Part shown: one piece after another, positions 33,682 through 43,628 of the stretch
Numbering within the stretch: the stretch's first letter is position 1
How the letters are laid out: each line of letters begins with the position of its first letter
Assembly (NCBI RefSeq): GCF_037976825.1
Contig: NZ_CP150269.1
Location: 5,283,501 to 5,347,500, forward strand
Source of the DNA: Paenibacillus sp. FSL K6-1330
Lineage (GTDB): Bacteria > Bacillota > Bacilli > Paenibacillales > Paenibacillaceae
Reading direction: 5' to 3'
Length of the DNA: 64,000 bases
Translations under genes and position numbers: made by a program
Notes under the pieces: model-generated
The model's database searches: none
Told to the model about the DNA's origin: nothing
Seen by the model: the letters and a program-made list of their open reading frames with translations, nothing else

Positions 33682-34251
33682 ATGCAGAATCTTTCCGATT
33701 ATGAACTCATGCTTCTAATAAAATGCAGGCAACACAATGCTTTATCCATCTTGTACGACCGGTATTCATCGCTCGTCTATTCCTTTGCGCAGAAAGCGAT
33801 CGCGGACGAATCGGCTGTGAGGGAAATCGTGCAGGCCGTCTTCCTTCGTCTGTGGACCACCCAATCCGCTTACGATCCGGATAAAGGCCGATTTACTAGC
33901 TGGCTGTTAACCATTACGCGCAATATAACGATAGATTATCTTCGTAAGAGAAGAAGAGGTGAGGCAGAAGTCGTTTTTTTCGATTTGGAAAAGTTGAAGC
34001 GGTTTCCCGACGAAGTTGCGGCCTCACCGGAAGACAACGCGATTCGTGAATCGGAGAAGGAGCAACTCCTCGCCGCTTACCGGCATTTGTCGGAGCAGCA
34101 AATTCAACTGCTTGATCATTTTTACTGGCAGGGCTACAGCTTAAGCGAGTTGGCCGCAATCTATAACCAGCCGCTTGGAACAATCAAGAGCCGTCTACAT
34201 CAAACATTGAAAGTATTGCGCAGGTATTTGGCCTCGGAAAGGGAGGAATGA
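33682..34251 (+). CDS. ECF RNA polymerase sigma factor (SigK-like)
   Basis: The 189-residue protein has only sigma regions 2 and 4. Region 2 (about 20-85) carries LSILYDRYSSLVYSFAQKAI, VFLRLWTT and FTSWLLTITRNITIDYLRKRR. Region 4 (about 120-180) has LSEQQIQLLDHFYWQGYSLSELAAIYNQPLGTIKSRLHQTLKVLRR. The pairing with an RskA-type anti-sigma factor resembles the SigK group. ATG 33682 is chosen because GGAGG lies six bases upstream; a TTG at 33655 has none. The stop overlaps the ribosome region of the next gene by design, so both are made together. Confidence 0.93.
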   Translation: MQNLSDYELMLLIKCRQHNALSILYDRYSSLVYSFAQKAIADESAVREIVQAVFLRLWTTQSAYDPDKGRFTSWLLTITRNITIDYLRKRRRGEAEVVFFDLEKLKRFPDEVAASPEDNAIRESEKEQLLAAYRHLSEQQIQLLDHFYWQGYSLSELAAIYNQPLGTIKSRLHQTLKVLRRYLASEREE

Positions 34252-34254
34252 TGT

Positions 34255-35025
34255 ATGCATGAGGAAGAACAGCCAACAACCATTTGCGGCCTGATTCTGG
34301 ACTATGTTGCCGGGAGTTGTAAAAATGGGGAAAAACTGATCTTCGAGCGTCATCTGCCCTACTGTGACAGCTGCCGTTCGGAAATTGCTGAACTTCGTAC
34401 GGTTTGGGAGGCGCTTCCGTCCGATATGGAACGATTGGAGCCCCCAAGTGATTTAAAACAACAAGTGATGGATGCCGTATTGGCGGCAGAGCCTTCACAG
34501 AACCATGATAACGTATCCGCCCGCAAAAGACGCATAGCGATTCACCGGATTCCAGCGAGTGTTACCGTTGCTGTCTTACTGGCCATTGTCCTCACCAGCT
34601 CCGTCTGGAATTACCTTCTGTATCAAAAACGAATCACGACAAGTCCCGCTTCCCTGGAGCAGGCACTGACTGTTCCAGCGGCCACAATCCAACGACTGAT
34701 TACGCTTAATCCGCAAACCGCCGCCCCTAGTGATGCTTACGGAATCGCTGGCGTGGTCGAAAACGGGCAATCCAAGCAATTCGTCGTCTATGTTTTCAAG
34801 GCAAAGGCCACAATCGGCAACGAAGCATATCAGGTCTGGCTTATCCGGGATAACAAGCGTAAGAGCGCGGGTACGTTTCGCGTCGACGACAAGGGGGTAG
34901 GCATTCTGTCAATGCCGGTTGCTTCCGAGGAGAGCCTCGTCTTCGACGGTATTGGCATCACGCTCGAGCCTGATGACCGCGGCAATCTGCCTCGCGGCAC
35001 TAAAATGTTCAGCTCAACCCTGTAA
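34255..35025 (+). CDS. RskA-type anti-sigma factor with zinc finger
   Basis: The 256-residue protein has a cytosolic N-terminal domain with the ZAS-type H-x3-C-x2-C motif (HLPYCDSC, about 34-41) and one membrane segment (about 102-120, VTVAVLLAIVLTSSVWNYLLY). The extracytoplasmic RskA domain has EAYQVWLIRDNKRKSAGTFRVDDKG and GITLEPD. It should hold the sigma factor inactive at the membrane and release it on an outside signal by proteolysis. It begins 3 bp after the sigma stop with GGGAGG. The signal is unknown; the upstream secreted protein is a plausible target or sensor. Confidence 0.92.
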   Translation: MHEEEQPTTICGLILDYVAGSCKNGEKLIFERHLPYCDSCRSEIAELRTVWEALPSDMERLEPPSDLKQQVMDAVLAAEPSQNHDNVSARKRRIAIHRIPASVTVAVLLAIVLTSSVWNYLLYQKRITTSPASLEQALTVPAATIQRLITLNPQTAAPSDAYGIAGVVENGQSKQFVVYVFKAKATIGNEAYQVWLIRDNKRKSAGTFRVDDKGVGILSMPVASEESLVFDGIGITLEPDDRGNLPRGTKMFSSTL

Positions 35026-35050
35026 CAGCAACGCGGGTATTCAGGAATAT

Positions 35051-35088
35051 AAAAGGAGCTAAACTCTTCAGCTTAGCTCCTTTTTTTC
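35051..35088. terminator. Bidirectional terminator between the anti-sigma gene and mbtH
   Basis: AAAAGGAGCTAA pairs with TTAGCTCCTTTT around a 10-base loop. T-runs follow on the plus strand (TTTTTTT) and, less strongly, on the minus strand, where it would end the siderophore operon. Confidence 0.85.
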
Positions 35089-35149
35089 TATATTGGTTTG
35101 CAGATACATATGAATTATATCTTGTTCGGGTTAGCCAGGTGCTCCTAGC

Positions 35150-35374
35150 CTATGTTCTGCTGACTGACGGCCCGGTGTTAGCATACAAGCTTCGTTGCCG
35201 CAGATCAACCCAGTTCTCGTTGATAAAGGCCACGCATTCCTCCCGCGTGCTCAGTCCAAAAGCCGGTGTCCAGCCGTTCGGAACAGCCGCGAAATCCGGC
35301 CAGAGCGAATATTGCCCCTCATGGTTCACCAGTACAAGAAACTTGCCGTCGACTTGCTCAAAAGGATTGGTCAT
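35150..35374 (-). CDS. MbtH-like protein
   Basis: A 74-residue chaperone-like partner that binds and activates adenylation domains of nonribosomal peptide synthetases. The family pattern is clear: NPFEQVDGKFLVLVNHEGQYSLWP, FAAVPNGW, then REECVAFINENWVDLR. Its start lies inside the last codons of dhbF (17 bp overlap), the same order as in the Bacillus dhb operon, so it most likely supports the DhbF adenylation domains. It is the last gene before a bidirectional terminator. Confidence 0.95.
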   Translation of the reverse strand: MTNPFEQVDGKFLVLVNHEGQYSLWPDFAAVPNGWTPAFGLSTREECVAFINENWVDLRQRSLYANTGPSVSRT

Positions 35375-38300
35375 GGATAAGTTCCCTCCTCTCCAATGTG
35401 GTCTGCCCTCGGGGTACAGCTGCCTCCAGCTTGCTTAGAATACACTTGCCGATATAGTCCAGAGGACCTGGCTGGCATAGATCCTTATGTCGGCATGCGA
35501 TATCATGCCGTTCAATTCGCCCTCCAACATAAGGGCTCCACATCTCCGGTTCGATGGGCTCGAACCAATCGGGGATGATGGTCGAGTGGAAGAATATTAT
35601 ATCCCCTTCAAACTTCTTCGGAACGAACGCCTTCAACAGCCGAACCGAGTTCTCATAAGTCGCCTTCAGATTCATCATCGTCTCTTCCTCCAGGGACGCC
35701 AGCGCACTGCTCTCATTACGCAGCAATTCCAGCGCTGTCGCTATGGTTAGCGGTGTGTCTCCAAGCCCCTCTTCAATGCTCTCCTTGTCAAAGCCGCCAA
35801 GCGCCAGCAGCGCGGTCAAAGCCTCATCTTCGTCGGGGTTTTCCTTGATCGGCAAATAATGACTTGGGTAAGCATCCAGTATGGCTAGCAATTCAATGTC
35901 TTCACCCGCCTCCTGCAGCTGTACCGCAATCGACTGAGCGACATTGCCGCCCAGAGACCATCCGAGCAGCCGGTATGGCCCTCTTGGTTGAAGGGAACGT
36001 ATGTGGTCGATATAGTCTGTCGTCATCTCTTCCAGTGATTTCGGCAGCTCCTCTACTTGCGCTATCCCCCTCGCCTGTAAGCCGTAAATCGGATAATCCA
36101 TGCCGAGATGCTTCATCAAGCCGGCATAGCACCAGCTTAGTCCTCCAGCCGGATGCACGCAGAACAGCGGGATTTGCCTTCCATGCGCCCGAAGCGGAAG
36201 CACAACCTGCAGCGCACTGGTACCGCCACCCATCTCAAGCTTGTCGACAAGGCCCGCTACCGTAGGGGACTCGAATAAAGCCGCTATGCTTAACTCTTTT
36301 CCAAGCGCTTCGCGAACCCGGCTGATAAGCCGGACAGCCAATAACGAATGGCCGCCGAGCTCGAAGAAGCCGTCATCGATACCCACCCGTTTGACTCCCA
36401 ATATCTCGGCAAACAACTCGCATAACACTTCTTCCTGCGGGGTTCGTGGATGGCGTCCATCTGCATCGAATGCCATATCGGGAGCCGGCAGCGCTTTGCG
36501 ATCGAGCTTTCCGTTAGGCGTAAGCGGCAGCTTGTCCATAAATACGAACGCCCCGGGAACCATGTAATCAGGAAGCATCGAGGCGGCATAACGGCGCAAC
36601 TCTGCACCTGAAGACAGCTCACAACTGGGCTTGCTCACAACATAAGCCGCAATCCGCCGATCTCCTGGCTGGTCCTCACGCACAATGACAGCCGCCTGCG
36701 CGAGTGCCTCATGGCGAATGAGGACCGATTCGATTTCACCAAGCTCGATCCGGAAACCCCGTATTTTCACCTGATGATCGGACCGTCCCAAATAATCCAG
36801 CGAACCGTCAGCCTGCCGCTTCGCCAAATCGCCGGTTCGGTACATTCTTGTCCCAGGCGGACCATACGGATCTGCCACAAACCGGTCCGCCGTCAGGTCG
36901 GGTCGTCCCCAATACCCCCGCGCAAGTCCTGCGCCGGCGACATACATCTCTCCGGTTACGCCATACGGAACGGGCCGAAGCTTGGCATCCAGGACATATA
37001 CTCTGAGATCCGGTATGGCTTCTCCGATCATGCTGCCGGCTCCCGGCAGCGCAAGGTTCCGGTTCAATTCCATATAGCTGACATGCACGGTTGTTTCCGT
37101 AATGCCGTACATGTTGATCAGGCGCGGGGCATCGTCGGCATAACGCTCATACCAATCCGCAAGCCGTCCGAGCTCCAAGGCTTCACCGCCAAATACAACG
37201 TACCTGAGCGACAGTTTCTGCCCCATCTCCGCCTGCTCTCGATCCGCCTGAATCAACGGATAGAACGCCGAAGGCGTCTGATTCAGCACCGTCACGCCTT
37301 CCCGGACCAACAAGTTCAACATGTCGTCCGGCGATCTGCTGATCGTATGCGGAACAACGACGAGTCGGCCACCGTACAAGAGCGGTCCCCATAATTCCCA
37401 TACCGAGAAATCAAAGGCATACGAGTGGAATAATGTCCATACATCGGTCTCATCAAATTGAAACCAATTCGCGGTAGAATCAAACAACCGGATGACATTC
37501 TGGTGCGGTACAAGCACGCCCTTCGGTTTGCCGGTAGACCCGGAGGTATAAATGATATACGCAGCATTCTGCGGCGTAAGCGGCCTGTGACGCTCATGGT
37601 CGCTTGGATTTTCTTTAGAATAACACTGCAACCGTAAAGCTTGCTCGGACTCATCGATCACAATGCATCTGATGTTTGCTGATCCCGGCAGCCGATCCAG
37701 CACATGAACACTCGTAATGAGACATACCGGACAAGCGTTCTCCATCATGTAAGCCAGTCGTTCCTCCGGGTACTCCGGATCCAGCGGCAGGTAAGCGGCC
37801 CCCGCCTTAAGTACAGCCAATATGCCGATAACCATGTCCATCGAACGCGGCAAGGCGAGTGCTACGATCTGATCCGTACCGACGCCTGCTGCAATCAACC
37901 AGTGAGCAAGCCGATTAGCACGCTCATTCAGCTCCTCATAACTCAGAGACAATCCATCATGGACAATCGCGACCGATTGAGGCGAGCGGCTGACCTGCTC
38001 CTCAAACTGCTGGGGCAAGGTTGCCTGCTTAGTGACAGGCAGCGGAGCACTCCACTGTCGACGGATTTCCTCACGCTCATGAACGGTTAATATATCAAGT
38101 TCACTGATGGTTTTACTTGGTTCAATGGCAGCACTCTCCAACACGCGCACATATCGCTCCGCCATCGCTTCTGCCGTTCTGCGCTCGAACAAATCTGTAC
38201 TGAATTCGATTAAACCGTCCACTCCGTCAGGTTCGCCGTTCATATCCCGCCGCTCTGTCAGCTCAAAGGTTAGGTCAAACTTCGCCGTACCTACGCTTTG

Positions 38301-41300
38301 CAGCTGCAGCTTTGAGCTGACTCCCGGCAGCTCAAGCAAAGTTTCCGGCGTATTTTGCAGCACGAGCATCACTTGGAAAAGCGGATGTCTCGCCCGGGAA
38401 CGCGGCGGGTTCAATGTCTCGACAAGCCGCTCGAACGGCACATCTTGGTGCTCGAAGGCGGCCAGGCTCCTCTCCCGTACCCGTTGCAGCAGCTCGTCGA
38501 ATGGAGGGTCATCCGACGTGTCTACACGAAACACAAGCGTATTGATGAAGAAACCAATCAATTGATCCAGACTGTCGTCGTTCCGGCCCGAGACCGGACT
38601 GCCGATCGGAATGTCCGTACCTGCACCCAGCTTCGTAAACAGCGCAGCCATTGCAGACTGAAACACCATAAATAAAGTCGCTCGATTGCTCTGCGCGAGC
38701 GCATTCAACTGCCGATGCAGTTCACGCGAAATCGGAAACGACACGCTTCCGCCCTGATAGCTGGCGACAGCTGGCCTCGAATAATCGGTGGGCAGCTCCA
38801 ATTGCTCCGGTAAATCGAAAAGTGCCTCGGTCCAATAGTCCAGCTGACGGGCGATCAAACTGCTCTTATCGCCCGAGCTGCCAAGAAGCTTCTCCTGCCA
38901 AACTGCATAATCTGCATATTGGACCGGTAACGGAGACCATTCCGGTTCACTCCCCAGGCGCCGTGCGGTATAGGCGTCTGATAGATCTCGTGACAGGGGA
39001 GTAAGCGACCAGCCGTCTCCCGCTATATGATGCAGCAGCAACAGCAGAACATACTCTTTGTTATCCAGCTTGAACAACTTTACCCGCAGCGAGGTTTCGG
39101 TGGCAAGCTCGAATGGGTGCCTGACGGCTTCGGCCAATCGATCAGGCAGCTCCGACTGGCTGATTTCGGTCACCATCAGTTCCGGTCGTGCCTCCTCGGC
39201 GTCCAGGATGTGTTGATAGGAAGTCCCCTCTTGATCCGGGTAAACCGTGCGCAGCGATTCATGACGAGCCGTCACATCCCCCAGCGCCATTCGCAATGCG
39301 TCCACATCAAGCTCACCTGACAAGCGAGCTACAAGCGGAATATTATAGGTCGGACTCGGACCCTCCAGACGGTATAAAAACCATAACCGCTGCTGGGCAA
39401 AAGATAACGGCAGATGCTCGGTCCGCATCACGGGACGCACAGCCTGTCTGGCCGCTTGCGCATAATCAAGCCGCTTGACGAGACTCGCGACCGTCGCTGC
39501 TTCAAACAGACTTCCCATGCTAAGCTCCACGCCAAAGGCCTCCCTGACACGTACCATCACCCTGCCGGCAAGCAGGGAATGGCCGCCGAGGGCGAAGAAA
39601 TCATCATCAATGGTAACCCGCGGTAACCCGAGCACCTCGGCAAAAATCGTGCAGAGCATTTCTTCCTGGGGTGTCCGCGGCATACGGCCGACTGTCAACG
39701 GATGATCCGGCGCAGGCAGCGCCTTGCGATCCACCTTTTTGTTCGGCGTTAACGGCAGCGCGTCGATTGCCACGATAACAGACGGCACCATGTACTCGGC
39801 CAGTTTCTCTGCGGCATAATCCCGTAACTCTGCCATATTGATGAGGCTTGAAGCAGATGGAGACGGTACGATATAAGCAACGAGGCGTCGATCACCGGCC
39901 CGATCCTCACGGATGATGACACAGGCCTGCTCCACCTGGTGATAAGCCACAAGCACGGACTCAATCTCTCCCGTCTCGATACGGAAGCCGCGCAGCTTGA
40001 TCTGATGATCGGCACGCCCCAAATAATCAATCCAACCATTCTCCAGCCAGCGGGCAAGGTCGCCTGTTCGGTACATCCGGGATCCGGACGGACCAAAGGG
40101 ATCCGCTACAAATCGTTCCGCCGTCAAGTCGGGTCTTCCCAGATACCCCCGGCCAAGCCCCGAACCTGCAATATACAGCTCACCTGTTACGCCTGGCGGA
40201 ACCGGCGAGAGTGAAGAATCGAGCACATACAGTCTCGTATTCCACACCGGTCCCCCAATGGATGGCTTGTCCCGTTCATGATCGAGCTTCGCCGCCGTCG
40301 AATAAATCGTTGTCTCCGTCGGTCCATATTGATTATTCACTTCACAGTTTAGATCTTGCAGCGCAAGCTTAAGACCGACAGGCAGCGCCTCCCCCCCTGT
40401 GATGACTTTCAGACGCTCAAACTTTTCTGGACGGCAAGCGACAATGGACTGCCATAACGTCGGGGTCGCCTGCATGACGGTCGTCCCGGTTTCCCGAATT
40501 CTGCCTATGAGCGCCGTCGCATCGAGAATGGTATCCCGCATCACGATGTCGAGCGTCGAACCGGATGCTAGCGGCAGCAGCACCTCCATGACCGAGATGT
40601 CGAATGACATCGTGGTAACCGACAGCCAGCGATCCCGCTCCCCAATCTCCAATCGCTCGCGCATATCCGATAGCAGATTGGCAAGTCCTTCGAACGTGAG
40701 CAGGACGCCCTTGGGCCGTCCTGTGGATCCGGACGTATAGATAACATAGGACGGGTGAAGCGGCAGCAGCGGCCGTATGCGATCAGCATCGACAGGATCA
40801 TGAAACGCCTGCTGCTCCAATTGCTTGTGGGTAGCCGGCGCATCCAGCACAATCACGTCTTTGTCTTTCATGACAGCTGCGAAATTTCCAGCCAGCTCCT
40901 GTGTTATGATCAAACACGCCGGCTTCGCATCTTCAAGCATATAGGCGATCCGTTCATCCGGATAATCCGGATCTAACGGTAAGTAAGCCGCTCCAGCCTT
41001 ATGCACGGCCAGGATCGCAACAATCATGTCCGCCGAACGGGGCAGGGAAAGGGCAACGATTCGTTCAGGACCTACTTCACGGGCAATAAGTAAGCGAGCC
41101 AGGCGGTTCGCTCGCCTGTTTAGCTCCTCGTAACGAAGGGTTAACCCTTCGCATACCACCGCCTCCGCCTGTGGGGTACGTGTCACCTGCTCCTCGAATA
41201 ATTCCGGTATGCTTAACTGTGGTAAGGGACGAGCCGTATCATTCCATTGAAAAAGCACCTTGTCGCGTTCTTCCGGCAAGATAAAGGCCACACTTCCTAC

Positions 41301-42599
41301 AGAATGGGCCGGCTCCGCTTCGGCCAAGTTGTCCAGCAAATACAAATAGCGTTGTAAATGGGACTCTAACTCCTCCAGGGTATAGATTAAGGGATTGGCG
41401 TCCATTTCGACTCTCAGCCCGTTCCCATCCGAACTATCCAAACTTCCATATACGTTCAAGGTCAAGTCATCCACCGGTCCGGAAGCCAGGTTACGAACGC
41501 TGCCGCCGAAACCACCAAAGTTCAATTCCGAAGCAAAGGGCATCACATTCACGAGTGGTCCAAATAACCTGCGGTTATCGGCGAGCAGCTTGAGATCGCG
41601 CCGGATGTCCTGATGCCTGTAGCGCTGATGCCGCTTGATCTCGCGAACCTCCCGTGCGACCTGCTGCAGCAGGTTGATCAGACTCATATCGGGCCTTATG
41701 TGCGCCCGGAGCGGCAGCACATTCATGACCATCCCTGGTATACGGATGGAAGCCGAACCTAGGCGACCCATCACCGGCAATCCAAGCACAACATCCTCAG
41801 CGCCTGTTATACGGTGTATATATAAGGCCATTGCAGCCGCAATTACATCCGGCCAGCTTGTCCCTGATGCTTGTGCAACCTCCTGTAAGCGATGGATCGA
41901 AGATTCGGGAAGCTGCACCGATCGGCGCAGGAAGCTGCGTGCCGAACGCTGTGCCTGACCGCCTAAGCTGACGACCTCCGGCTCATCGACAAAGCGCCGT
42001 AGCCAGAATTCACGATCCGAGTTGAGCTGCTGCGACATGCGGTATGACGTATCTTCTTCCAGGATCGTACGAAACCTGCCGAACGCTCCTATGCCGGAAG
42101 ATACTCCGCCCGCCAATTCCGTGTAGACTTGGGAAACTTTTTGCAGCAGAAGCGATACGCCGAACCCATCGATTACGATATGATGAATGCGTTGGTACCA
42201 ATAGTAGCGATCGGCAGCGATCTTGAACAGCGCCTCCGTAAACAAAGGCCCTCGGCTCAGATCGACCGCTTGGGCAAGATCATGTTCCATCCAGCTTTGG
42301 GCAGCATGATGGGGATCCTTCTCCCCGCTGACATCCAGCACATGGAGGACCCAGTCCGGAGATGGATCGATCGACTGCCAAGGCCCGTCCACATCTTCGC
42401 CGAAGCGAACATGCAATGCATCCGCCTCCACGACCACTTGACGTAAGGCCCTCTCGAACAGAACCGGGTCTATAGGTCCTCGTATTTCAATGCATTCCGC
42501 CGTGTTGAATATCGGATTGACCGGGTCAAGCTGCTGGGCGTACCAAATCCCCAGCTGCGCTCCGGACAGAGACCAGCGCTCCTTCTCCCGCTCAAGCAT
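35358..42599 (-). CDS. dhbF: Dimodular siderophore peptide synthetase with thioesterase (DhbF)
   Basis: About 2413 residues arranged C-A-T-C-A-T-TE: C1 (HHIVIDG about 141), A1 (from about 464), carrier serine in GGHSL about 1010, C2 (HHIAGDG about 1191), A2 (from about 1531), carrier serine about 2087, thioesterase with GWSLGG about 2217. It condenses dihydroxybenzoyl from DhbB with two amino acids, then trimerises and cyclises the product. Aligned to GrsA, A2 reads D-F-W-N-V-G-M-V-H-K, the threonine code. A1 reads D-I-M-Q-I-G-Q-I-Y-K, related to but not equal to the glycine code. ATG 42599 is better spaced from AAGGAGGG than ATG 42605. Length is near that of Bacillus DhbF. Confidence 0.96.
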   Translation of the reverse strand: MLEREKERWSLSGAQLGIWYAQQLDPVNPIFNTAECIEIRGPIDPVLFERALRQVVVEADALHVRFGEDVDGPWQSIDPSPDWVLHVLDVSGEKDPHHAAQSWMEHDLAQAVDLSRGPLFTEALFKIAADRYYWYQRIHHIVIDGFGVSLLLQKVSQVYTELAGGVSSGIGAFGRFRTILEEDTSYRMSQQLNSDREFWLRRFVDEPEVVSLGGQAQRSARSFLRRSVQLPESSIHRLQEVAQASGTSWPDVIAAAMALYIHRITGAEDVVLGLPVMGRLGSASIRIPGMVMNVLPLRAHIRPDMSLINLLQQVAREVREIKRHQRYRHQDIRRDLKLLADNRRLFGPLVNVMPFASELNFGGFGGSVRNLASGPVDDLTLNVYGSLDSSDGNGLRVEMDANPLIYTLEELESHLQRYLYLLDNLAEAEPAHSVGSVAFILPEERDKVLFQWNDTARPLPQLSIPELFEEQVTRTPQAEAVVCEGLTLRYEELNRRANRLARLLIAREVGPERIVALSLPRSADMIVAILAVHKAGAAYLPLDPDYPDERIAYMLEDAKPACLIITQELAGNFAAVMKDKDVIVLDAPATHKQLEQQAFHDPVDADRIRPLLPLHPSYVIYTSGSTGRPKGVLLTFEGLANLLSDMRERLEIGERDRWLSVTTMSFDISVMEVLLPLASGSTLDIVMRDTILDATALIGRIRETGTTVMQATPTLWQSIVACRPEKFERLKVITGGEALPVGLKLALQDLNCEVNNQYGPTETTIYSTAAKLDHERDKPSIGGPVWNTRLYVLDSSLSPVPPGVTGELYIAGSGLGRGYLGRPDLTAERFVADPFGPSGSRMYRTGDLARWLENGWIDYLGRADHQIKLRGFRIETGEIESVLVAYHQVEQACVIIREDRAGDRRLVAYIVPSPSASSLINMAELRDYAAEKLAEYMVPSVIVAIDALPLTPNKKVDRKALPAPDHPLTVGRMPRTPQEEMLCTIFAEVLGLPRVTIDDDFFALGGHSLLAGRVMVRVREAFGVELSMGSLFEAATVASLVKRLDYAQAARQAVRPVMRTEHLPLSFAQQRLWFLYRLEGPSPTYNIPLVARLSGELDVDALRMALGDVTARHESLRTVYPDQEGTSYQHILDAEEARPELMVTEISQSELPDRLAEAVRHPFELATETSLRVKLFKLDNKEYVLLLLLHHIAGDGWSLTPLSRDLSDAYTARRLGSEPEWSPLPVQYADYAVWQEKLLGSSGDKSSLIARQLDYWTEALFDLPEQLELPTDYSRPAVASYQGGSVSFPISRELHRQLNALAQSNRATLFMVFQSAMAALFTKLGAGTDIPIGSPVSGRNDDSLDQLIGFFINTLVFRVDTSDDPPFDELLQRVRERSLAAFEHQDVPFERLVETLNPPRSRARHPLFQVMLVLQNTPETLLELPGVSSKLQLQSVGTAKFDLTFELTERRDMNGEPDGVDGLIEFSTDLFERRTAEAMAERYVRVLESAAIEPSKTISELDILTVHEREEIRRQWSAPLPVTKQATLPQQFEEQVSRSPQSVAIVHDGLSLSYEELNERANRLAHWLIAAGVGTDQIVALALPRSMDMVIGILAVLKAGAAYLPLDPEYPEERLAYMMENACPVCLITSVHVLDRLPGSANIRCIVIDESEQALRLQCYSKENPSDHERHRPLTPQNAAYIIYTSGSTGKPKGVLVPHQNVIRLFDSTANWFQFDETDVWTLFHSYAFDFSVWELWGPLLYGGRLVVVPHTISRSPDDMLNLLVREGVTVLNQTPSAFYPLIQADREQAEMGQKLSLRYVVFGGEALELGRLADWYERYADDAPRLINMYGITETTVHVSYMELNRNLALPGAGSMIGEAIPDLRVYVLDAKLRPVPYGVTGEMYVAGAGLARGYWGRPDLTADRFVADPYGPPGTRMYRTGDLAKRQADGSLDYLGRSDHQVKIRGFRIELGEIESVLIRHEALAQAAVIVREDQPGDRRIAAYVVSKPSCELSSGAELRRYAASMLPDYMVPGAFVFMDKLPLTPNGKLDRKALPAPDMAFDADGRHPRTPQEEVLCELFAEILGVKRVGIDDGFFELGGHSLLAVRLISRVREALGKELSIAALFESPTVAGLVDKLEMGGGTSALQVVLPLRAHGRQIPLFCVHPAGGLSWCYAGLMKHLGMDYPIYGLQARGIAQVEELPKSLEEMTTDYIDHIRSLQPRGPYRLLGWSLGGNVAQSIAVQLQEAGEDIELLAILDAYPSHYLPIKENPDEDEALTALLALGGFDKESIEEGLGDTPLTIATALELLRNESSALASLEEETMMNLKATYENSVRLLKAFVPKKFEGDIIFFHSTIIPDWFEPIEPEMWSPYVGGRIERHDIACRHKDLCQPGPLDYIGKCILSKLEAAVPRGQTTLERRELIHDQSF

Positions 42600-42611
42600 A
42601 TCCATCCCTCC

Positions 42612-43583
42612 TTACACCGTATAGTAATCATAATTAGGCCGCGACAAGCACAGCTTATCCGACAACAATTCCCACCAACCCGCCAGTGTAGGCCGCTCGG
42701 CCAATTCCACAAAGCTGATATCGATGCCTCCACGCCGCAAACGCTCGGCCAAACTCATGATCCGAATGGAATCCAGCCCCCAGTACTCAATCAGATGGTC
42801 ATCTTCGCCAATATTAGACGACTGCTCCTGCAGTAAATCTGCTACGTTCTCTCGCAACGTTTGCAGCGTCAACAGCGGTAGTGCGTCCGCAGAACTCTCC
42901 CCCTCTCCGCTTGGAGCTACAGAATGCTCCGAGACCGTATGCTGCCCTTGGGTTAACGAAGCAACCAAACGTTCCGTGGTCAGCGTAACAGCGCAGCGTT
43001 CGGCAGCATAAGTCAGTGCCAGACGATGCTTCTCTTCCGAGAAATCGGCAAGGGCATCCGCAATGAAGAATGGCTGGATGTCTTTCATAAAAGCTTCGGT
43101 TGCGGTCAGCAAACAACCGATATGGGCGTAAATCCCGCAGATCATCAGCTGGTCGCGGCCTTGCTCGCGCATCATTTCATGCAAATTGGTTTTCTGAAAG
43201 GCGCTGTATCTCCATTTGGTTAACAGCAGATCCTGCTCTGTTGGCGCCACCTCATCCACGAATCTCTTCTGGTAAGGACCGTCATTGATGCCCGACCCCC
43301 AGAAATCCTGCAGCAGACCACGCTGCTCCGGTGCTTGTCCGCCAGGTTGTGCCGAATAGATCACGGGAATGCCAAGCTCAGCACAACAAGAGCGAAGCTT
43401 CTGAATATGGGCGATCAGCTCAACGACAGGCGATTGATCCGGAGTGAACGCGTCGATGAAATATTGCTGCATATCGTGGATGAGCAGCACGGCTCGGCTG
43501 TGATCTGCCGTCCATGCCACCTTATTCTTGGGCAGATCCGCCTCCCCAGGCATGGGATAAGGTAAAATCTTAGGAAGTGCCAT
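42612..43583 (-). CDS. dhbB: Isochorismatase / aryl carrier protein (DhbB)
   Basis: The 323-residue bifunctional protein has an isochorismate lyase domain (about 1-205) and a C-terminal aryl carrier domain (about 240-310). The lyase turns isochorismate into 2,3-dihydro-2,3-dihydroxybenzoate; the pattern RAVLLIHDMQQYFIDAF with catalytic Asp, TKWRYSAFQ and GIYAHIGCLLTATEAFM is typical. The carrier holds the phosphopantetheine serine in YWGLDSIRIM, to which DhbE attaches dihydroxybenzoate. GAGGAG precedes two adjacent ATG codons; the second (43583) is better spaced. It lies between dhbE and dhbF as in Bacillus. Confidence 0.96.
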   Translation of the reverse strand: MALPKILPYPMPGEADLPKNKVAWTADHSRAVLLIHDMQQYFIDAFTPDQSPVVELIAHIQKLRSCCAELGIPVIYSAQPGGQAPEQRGLLQDFWGSGINDGPYQKRFVDEVAPTEQDLLLTKWRYSAFQKTNLHEMMREQGRDQLMICGIYAHIGCLLTATEAFMKDIQPFFIADALADFSEEKHRLALTYAAERCAVTLTTERLVASLTQGQHTVSEHSVAPSGEGESSADALPLLTLQTLRENVADLLQEQSSNIGEDDHLIEYWGLDSIRIMSLAERLRRGGIDISFVELAERPTLAGWWELLSDKLCLSRPNYDYYTV

Positions 43584-43628
43584 CATATCTCCTCATTTCT
43601 AAATGAATTGGATATATTCACCCGAGCG

